Source: Candidatus Caldipriscus sp. T1.2
GTDB lineage: Bacteria > Hydrothermota > Hydrothermia > LBFQ01
Assembly: GCA_000980735.1 (NCBI GenBank)
Contig: LBFQ01000023.1
Span: forward strand, 1-8,844
Length of the DNA stretch: 8,844 nt
Reading direction: 5' to 3'
Below the pieces are notes generated by a model. The model saw nothing but the letters and a program-made list of their open reading frames with translations. It was not told where the DNA came from and did no database searches. The position numbers were made by a program, and so were the translations under genes. Positions within the stretch are counted from its first letter, which is position 1, and each line of letters starts with the position of its first letter. Below are positions 5,654-8,844 of the stretch, one piece after another.

Positions 5654-6508
5654 CTATTTATTCTCTTTTCCTTCGGGTAGGAGTATGTAAACCTCAACCC
5701 TCCTGTCGCTCGCAAGTCCCTTACCCGTAGGCTCAAAAATCGTGTAGTTCTCTATGATGAACCTGTCTTCAGAAAGGTCAAACTGCCTCATCAGGTACTC
5801 CTTAACCGCTGCCGCCCTCTTCCTGGAAAGGAGCTCGTTATAGAACGCACCACCCCTCCTGTCCGCATGGCCCCTTATTACAACCTTGGCATAAGGCTCT
5901 TCCACCAGCATCTGCCCTACCTTATCAAGGTCCTTTTGATACTGTGACTTTATGATGGTTTTGTCGGTATCAAAGTACACGGTTGCAACGAGTTGGGGTT
6001 TCCTTGAAAGCTTCTTCGCAAGCCTAACCTTCACAACCGCGTCGGTTTGTAGGGCAACTCCTACATCAACGGGTTGATAACCCTCATCTGACTTTGATAT
6101 GCTTAGGAGGTAGTTGGACCTTGGGAGGGAATCGTCCCTGTAAGTTCCCGCCTGATCGGTTTTCCCCTCCTTGCTTATTTTACCCACGACTTTTATATCC
6201 GCACCACTTATAGGTTTACCCGTAAGGGAATCAACGACTATAACGAGTAGGGTCGCAGCTCTGGCTTCCTCTTGGGGAACCAAAACGCCCATACCGGGAC
6301 CACCAATTCCACCTCCGGGTAAGGGCTGATATATCCTCTCAGCTATCCTTGCGGGGGATATGTGCATCCCTACAAACAGCTCCCAGTTCCACTCCCACTT
6401 CTTGGGATCTTTGGGAGTAATGTAGTACCTGTTGGTATAATAGTTCCAAGTTAGGTTGGTTCCCGCGGAAAGGACAAGTCCCCCGTTGAAGAATTTATAC
6501 CTCGCCAT
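5654..6508 (-). CDS. OmpA-family protein, C-terminal part (barrel end, Ig-like and OmpA domains)
   Basis: The 3' half of an outer-membrane protein gene. From ATG 6508 it encodes last barrel-type strands (FNGGLVLSAGTNLTW), a Gly/Pro-rich linker (about 62-77), a carboxypeptidase-regulatory-like beta domain (about 87-165; VVDSLTGKPISGADIKV), and an OmpA peptidoglycan-binding domain (about 173-278). In the last, YFDTD, GHADRRG (Asp216), LLSRKRAAAV (Arg231) and ASDRRVEV are intact, so anchoring to the wall is expected. The frame is open back to 6574 and reads FEIKYYGPISFNP, which continues the barrel from the upstream ORF. ATG 6508 is therefore probably an internal Met and both ORFs are one gene of about 521 residues broken near 6566-6568. 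The TAG stop touches the ribH start. Confidence 0.88.
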   Translation of the reverse strand: MARYKFFNGGLVLSAGTNLTWNYYTNRYYITPKDPKKWEWNWELFVGMHISPARIAERIYQPLPGGGIGGPGMGVLVPQEEARAATLLVIVVDSLTGKPISGADIKVVGKISKEGKTDQAGTYRDDSLPRSNYLLSISKSDEGYQPVDVGVALQTDAVVKVRLAKKLSRKPQLVATVYFDTDKTIIKSQYQKDLDKVGQMLVEEPYAKVVIRGHADRRGGAFYNELLSRKRAAAVKEYLMRQFDLSEDRFIIENYTIFEPTGKGLASDRRVEVYILLPEGKENK

Positions 6509-7218
6509 AGGTGTGACGAAAACGAAATCGGGATTGAAGGATATTGGACCGTAATATTTGATCTCAAAGCGGACTCAAGGTCGTAATAGGTTGAGAACAA
6601 TCCAAAGCCCAAGAAAAGCGGGGTGCTCGTTAAACCAAAACTCCTACTATCGACGTTATATCCAAATCCAAGGGCACCGTTAAATAAAAGCCTCAGAGAC
6701 CAAAGCTCCCTTACAAAATCGTATCCGCCCGCCAAGCCTATGCGCGCCCCATGCAAACCCTCACGAACCTTTATTGAATCTTGGTACATGCTACAATCGG
6801 GGGGTACGCATAGGTTCGTGGCTTGTCTCTCACCCGTTGCTATCGTCCCATTCAAAAGGAAAGATATGCCCCAATTTCTCCTTTCAACAAACTGATACTT
6901 AAAGCCGAAATCAAAGTCCTTTACTCCTCCGAACCACCTTCTCTGTGGGGATATAGCGGTATCGGGGAGCCAGTTCATACCCTTCAATGTCGTGAAGAGC
7001 TCCAGCTTTCTTATAGGAACCACGTTTATTGAGCCCCAACCGAAGAGGAACTCCTCTATACCGTAAGGGGCACTCCAGATCTTGTCCGCGTATATCGTGG
7101 TTTGAAGGTAGTTTAGGTATCCCCCGGAGACGAGCTTTTCGGTGGAGGCCCTCCAGTCAAATATGTCAAAGTATCCCCCTGCGCCCGTGTTTGATAGGTA
7201 TGATATTACCGCTATCAT
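6451..7218 (-). CDS. OmpA-family protein, N-terminal beta-barrel part
   Basis: The 5' half of the same gene. Alternating hydrophobic/polar strands rich in Gly and aromatics (DFDFGFKYQF, NWGISFLLNGTI, LRLLFNGALGFGYNV, LFLGFGLFSTYYD) indicate a transmembrane beta barrel. Cys137 and Cys142 (CVPPDC) could form a small disulfide in a loop. The true frame runs to about residue 217; after that the ORF reads out of frame to 6451 and its last 39 residues are probably not real. The only possible start is ATG 7218, because a TAG in the same frame lies inside the tRNA gene at 7275-7273. That start gives MIAVISYLSNTGAGGYF, without the basic residues of a signal peptide. The ATG is just 3 nt after the tRNA 3' end with no ribosome site. 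I cannot tell a truncated 5' end from an unusual one. Confidence 0.75.
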   Translation of the reverse strand: MIAVISYLSNTGAGGYFDIFDWRASTEKLVSGGYLNYLQTTIYADKIWSAPYGIEEFLFGWGSINVVPIRKLELFTTLKGMNWLPDTAISPQRRWFGGVKDFDFGFKYQFVERRNWGISFLLNGTIATGERQATNLCVPPDCSMYQDSIKVREGLHGARIGLAGGYDFVRELWSLRLLFNGALGFGYNVDSRSFGLTSTPLFLGFGLFSTYYDLESALRSNITVQYPSIPISFSSHLWRGINSSTGDLSFPREPT

Positions 7219-7221
7219 AAG

Positions 7222-7295
7222 TGCCCCGCGAGGGATTTGAACCCCCGACCCACGGATTAAGAATCCGCTGCTCTACCGGGCTGAGCTAGCGGGGC
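7222..7295 (-). tRNA. tRNA-Lys, anticodon CTT
   Basis: A 74-nt cloverleaf fits: acceptor GCCCCGC/GCGGGGC with all 7 pairs, D arm GCTC/GAGC with GG in the loop, anticodon arm GCGGA/TCCGT with loop TTCTTAA (anticodon CTT, reading AAG), 5-nt variable loop, and T arm GGGGG/CCCTC with loop TTCAAAT. The discriminator is A and CCA is not encoded. The gene is flanked closely by rluD upstream and the OmpA-type ORF 3 nt downstream. Confidence 0.97.
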
Positions 7296-7309
7296 AATTG
7301 AGGTAGGGT

Positions 7310-7315
7310 ATTATA
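7310..7315 (-). promoter_or_regulatory. Candidate -10 box for tRNA-Lys
   Basis: A perfect TATAAT on the minus strand, within CCCTTATAATACCC, ends 14 nt before the tRNA 5' end, a fitting distance for a short precursor leader. No clear -35 is seen at 16-18 nt; that region falls in the end of rluD. It resembles CCCTTTATAAT before fur. Transcription from here would also reach the OmpA-type gene and ribH. Confidence 0.5.
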
Positions 7316-7326
7316 AGGGTGTTTGA

Positions 7327-8304
7327 TCACTTTTTAGATGCCTTTTTTAAAAACGCGAATAGTTCAGCCATGTCCTTTGGAACTGGGGCAATAAACTCCA
7401 TCTCCTTTCCCGTTCTGGGATGTATAAACCTGAGCTTCCATGCGTGTAGGGCTTGCCTGTTCATAATTCTAAGTACATCCTCAACCGGCGCCTTTTTCCC
7501 CTTCAAAACCTCCTTTATCTTCCCCATATCCCTCCCCGAATATACGGGATCCCCAATTATGGGATAACCTAAATATTCCATATGCACCCTTATCTGGTGT
7601 GTCCTACCCGTCTTTAAGCTAACCTTTAACAGTGTAGCAAAATCAAAAACGACCAAAGGCTCATAATCCGTTATGGCAGGTTTTGAGTTTATGACGGTTA
7701 TTGCCATCCTTTCCCTATGGATTGGATGCCTACCTATGGGAGCGTTTATCGTTCCGCTTTTTTCAAGGTTTCCCCAAACAACCGCAAGGTATATTCTCTT
7801 AGCAATTTTAAGGGCCATTTGCCTCGCAAGTTCCCTAACCGCCTTTTCGCTCTTTCCTATAACCATAACCCCGGAGGTGTCCTTATCCAACCTATGAACA
7901 ATACCGGGCCTTTTCCTTTCAACCCCAGGTGCGTTTAAGAGTTTATGATATAGGGCGTTTACTATTGTCCCCGTGAAATGCCCCTTGGCAGGATGAACCA
8001 CCTCCCCCGCCGGTTTATTTATCACTATAACATCCTCATCCTCGTATATTATGCTCACATCCCTCTCCTCGGGGATGATAATATCGGGCTTCTCCTCAAC
8101 CTCAAACTCCGCAATTATTACATCCCCCGCCTTCACCCTATAGCTCGGTCTAACCTTCCTGCCATTTACCAAAACCTTACCTTCCTCTATTATTTCCCTG
8201 ATTTTTGTTCTCGAAAGCCCGCACCCGCTTATAAAGAGGTACTGATCAATCCTTATGTTCTGACTCTTCGGATTTACTATTCTCTGGAAGGTCTTCTTTA
8301 CCAT
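7327..8304 (-). CDS. rluD: RluA/RluD-family 23S rRNA pseudouridine synthase
   Basis: A 325-residue pseudouridine synthase of the RluA family. An N-terminal S4 RNA-binding domain (about 18-77: RIDQYLF, SRTKIREIIEEGKVLVNGRKV) is followed by the catalytic domain with INKPAGEVVHP (95-105), HRLDKDTSGVMVI with catalytic Asp140, and LKTGRTHQIRVHM (230-242). An S4 domain plus these motifs matches RluD-type enzymes acting on large-subunit rRNA; the exact uridines cannot be told from sequence, so the symbol is provisional. ATG 8304 overlaps the 3' end of ftsH by 59 nt. No usual start codon lies closer to the S4 domain, so the long overlap is accepted. No terminator follows; the tRNA promoter begins 12 bp downstream. 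Confidence 0.92.
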   Translation of the reverse strand: MVKKTFQRIVNPKSQNIRIDQYLFISGCGLSRTKIREIIEEGKVLVNGRKVRPSYRVKAGDVIIAEFEVEEKPDIIIPEERDVSIIYEDEDVIVINKPAGEVVHPAKGHFTGTIVNALYHKLLNAPGVERKRPGIVHRLDKDTSGVMVIGKSEKAVRELARQMALKIAKRIYLAVVWGNLEKSGTINAPIGRHPIHRERMAITVINSKPAITDYEPLVVFDFATLLKVSLKTGRTHQIRVHMEYLGYPIIGDPVYSGRDMGKIKEVLKGKKAPVEDVLRIMNRQALHAWKLRFIHPRTGKEMEFIAPVPKDMAELFAFLKKASKK

Positions 8305-8844
8305 CTTTAATTATTTTATCAAGCTCTTCACCGCTTATAGTTTCCTTTTCCAGCAAAACCTGGGCAAGCCGGTGTAATTTTTCTATGTTCTCTTTTAGGA
8401 TCTCCTCCGCCCTCCTTTCCGCCCACTCAACTATCCTCTTTATCTCTTCGTCTATGATCCTTAAGGTTTCTTCGGATATCGGGGTTTTAAGTCCCAAATC
8501 CCTGCCGAGAAAAACTTCCCTCTGCGTCTTCCCGAATGTTGCTGGTCCAAGCCTTTCCGACATCCCCCACTCCGTCACCATTTTCCTCGCTATCTCGGTC
8601 ACCCTTTCAAGGTCATTGGCCGCTCCAGTTGATAGGTTTCCAAATACAAGCTTCTCCGCAATCCTTCCCCCCATAAGCACCGTGATCATATCCTCAAGGT
8701 ATTCCTTCGTCATAAGCCTTTTATCTTCTTCTGGGATCGCAACCGTAACCCCAAGCGCCATACCCCTGGGTATTACGGAGACCTTATGGACGGGATCCGC
8801 GTTGGGCAAAAGCTTTGAGAGTATTGCATGCCCTGGGGGATCCT
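8246..8844 (-). CDS. ftsH: ATP-dependent zinc metalloprotease FtsH, C-terminal (peptidase) part, 5' partial
   Basis: The M41 peptidase domain and C-terminal tail of the membrane protease FtsH, which degrades membrane and short-lived cytoplasmic proteins. Visible are GHAILSKLLPNADPVHKVSVIPRG, ALGVT (usually ALGYT), PEEDKRLMTKEYLED, and GGRIAEKLVFGNLSTGAANDLERVT, whose Asp is the third zinc ligand. A helical region and an acidic tail (KEDLPENSKSEESEHKD) end the protein. The AAA and membrane domains lie beyond the window. The zinc motif HEAGH should stand at the edge, but the sequence reads DPPGH; the mismatch begins exactly at 8836, where the bases look like a cloning polylinker. The frame itself stays open to the edge. 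Confidence 0.93.
   Translation of the reverse strand, partial: DPPGHAILSKLLPNADPVHKVSVIPRGMALGVTVAIPEEDKRLMTKEYLEDMITVLMGGRIAEKLVFGNLSTGAANDLERVTEIARKMVTEWGMSERLGPATFGKTQREVFLGRDLGLKTPISEETLRIIDEEIKRIVEWAERRAEEILKENIEKLHRLAQVLLEKETISGEELDKIIKDGKEDLPENSKSEESEHKD
8836..8844. other. Possible cloning-vector polylinker remnant at the window end
   Basis: The last nine bases, GGGGATCCT, contain a BamHI site and equal the start of the right arm of a pUC-type polylinker opened at SmaI. The ftsH frame matches the expected HEAGH codons up to 8835 and departs from them at 8836. Nine bases are a short match, so this is suggestive only. Confidence 0.5.

Noticed and set aside
6436..6441. TATAAT on the plus strand
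   Set aside because: It lies inside the OmpA-type gene on the opposite strand, no gene starts downstream on that strand, and such hexamers arise by chance in AT-rich DNA.
7219..7326. Further small gene between rluD and the OmpA-type ORF
   Set aside because: The stretch is filled by the tRNA and its short promoter region; no open frame with family signal remains.
1..8844. CRISPR array, insertion sequence, phage or defence genes
   Set aside because: No regularly spaced repeats, transposase, integrase or toxin-antitoxin motifs were seen on either strand; the genes are housekeeping and signalling types.

Overview
The window looks like chromosomal DNA of a thermophilic or thermophile-like diderm bacterium, possibly a whole short contig or clone insert. 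By eye the GC content is moderate to low. Arg is written mostly AGG/AGA and Ile often ATA, proteins are rich in Lys and Glu, and genes are packed with overlapping ends. An OmpA-type outer-membrane protein implies an outer membrane. The sensor kinase resembles a layout I associate with Bacteroidota/FCB bacteria (HQLxTP H-box, short extracytoplasmic domain). I cannot place the organism further; an uncultivated hot-environment lineage is a guess.

Layout. (1) Plus strand, 1-1820: a CheB-type protein (receiver plus methylesterase) read in two frames, overlapping by ATGA a membrane histidine kinase. (2) 1821-1910: a 90-bp spacer with a 10-bp inverted repeat and a TATAAT box 8 nt before the fur start. 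(3) Plus strand, 1911-5257: six genes overlapping end to start: a Fur-family regulator, zinc-type ribosomal protein L31 (rpmE), a SPOR-domain protein, a NYN-domain protein, queA and mltG. (4) Minus strand, read right to left from 8844 to 5249: the 3' part of ftsH, an rluD-like pseudouridine synthase, tRNA-Lys(CTT), an OmpA-family barrel protein in two frames, and ribH. ribH and mltG converge and overlap by 9 bp.

How the genes may work together. The plus-strand operon mixes a metal-responsive regulator with a zinc-binding ribosomal protein, then cell-wall (SPOR, MltG) and tRNA/RNA (QueA, NYN) functions. The minus strand carries membrane proteolysis (FtsH), RNA modification (RluD-like), an envelope anchor and riboflavin synthesis. 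The CheB-kinase pair suggests a two-component unit with a methylesterase output, but no receptor, cheR or cheA is visible.

I did not find a clearly new multi-gene system. The most notable observations are: two frame breaks at homopolymers; an ftsH reading frame that turns into polylinker-like sequence inside the HEAGH motif; an OmpA-type ORF starting 3 nt after a tRNA; and a TTG start of ribH touching the in-frame TAG of the OmpA gene. Several point to sequence errors or a cloning end, so they matter for data quality as well as biology.
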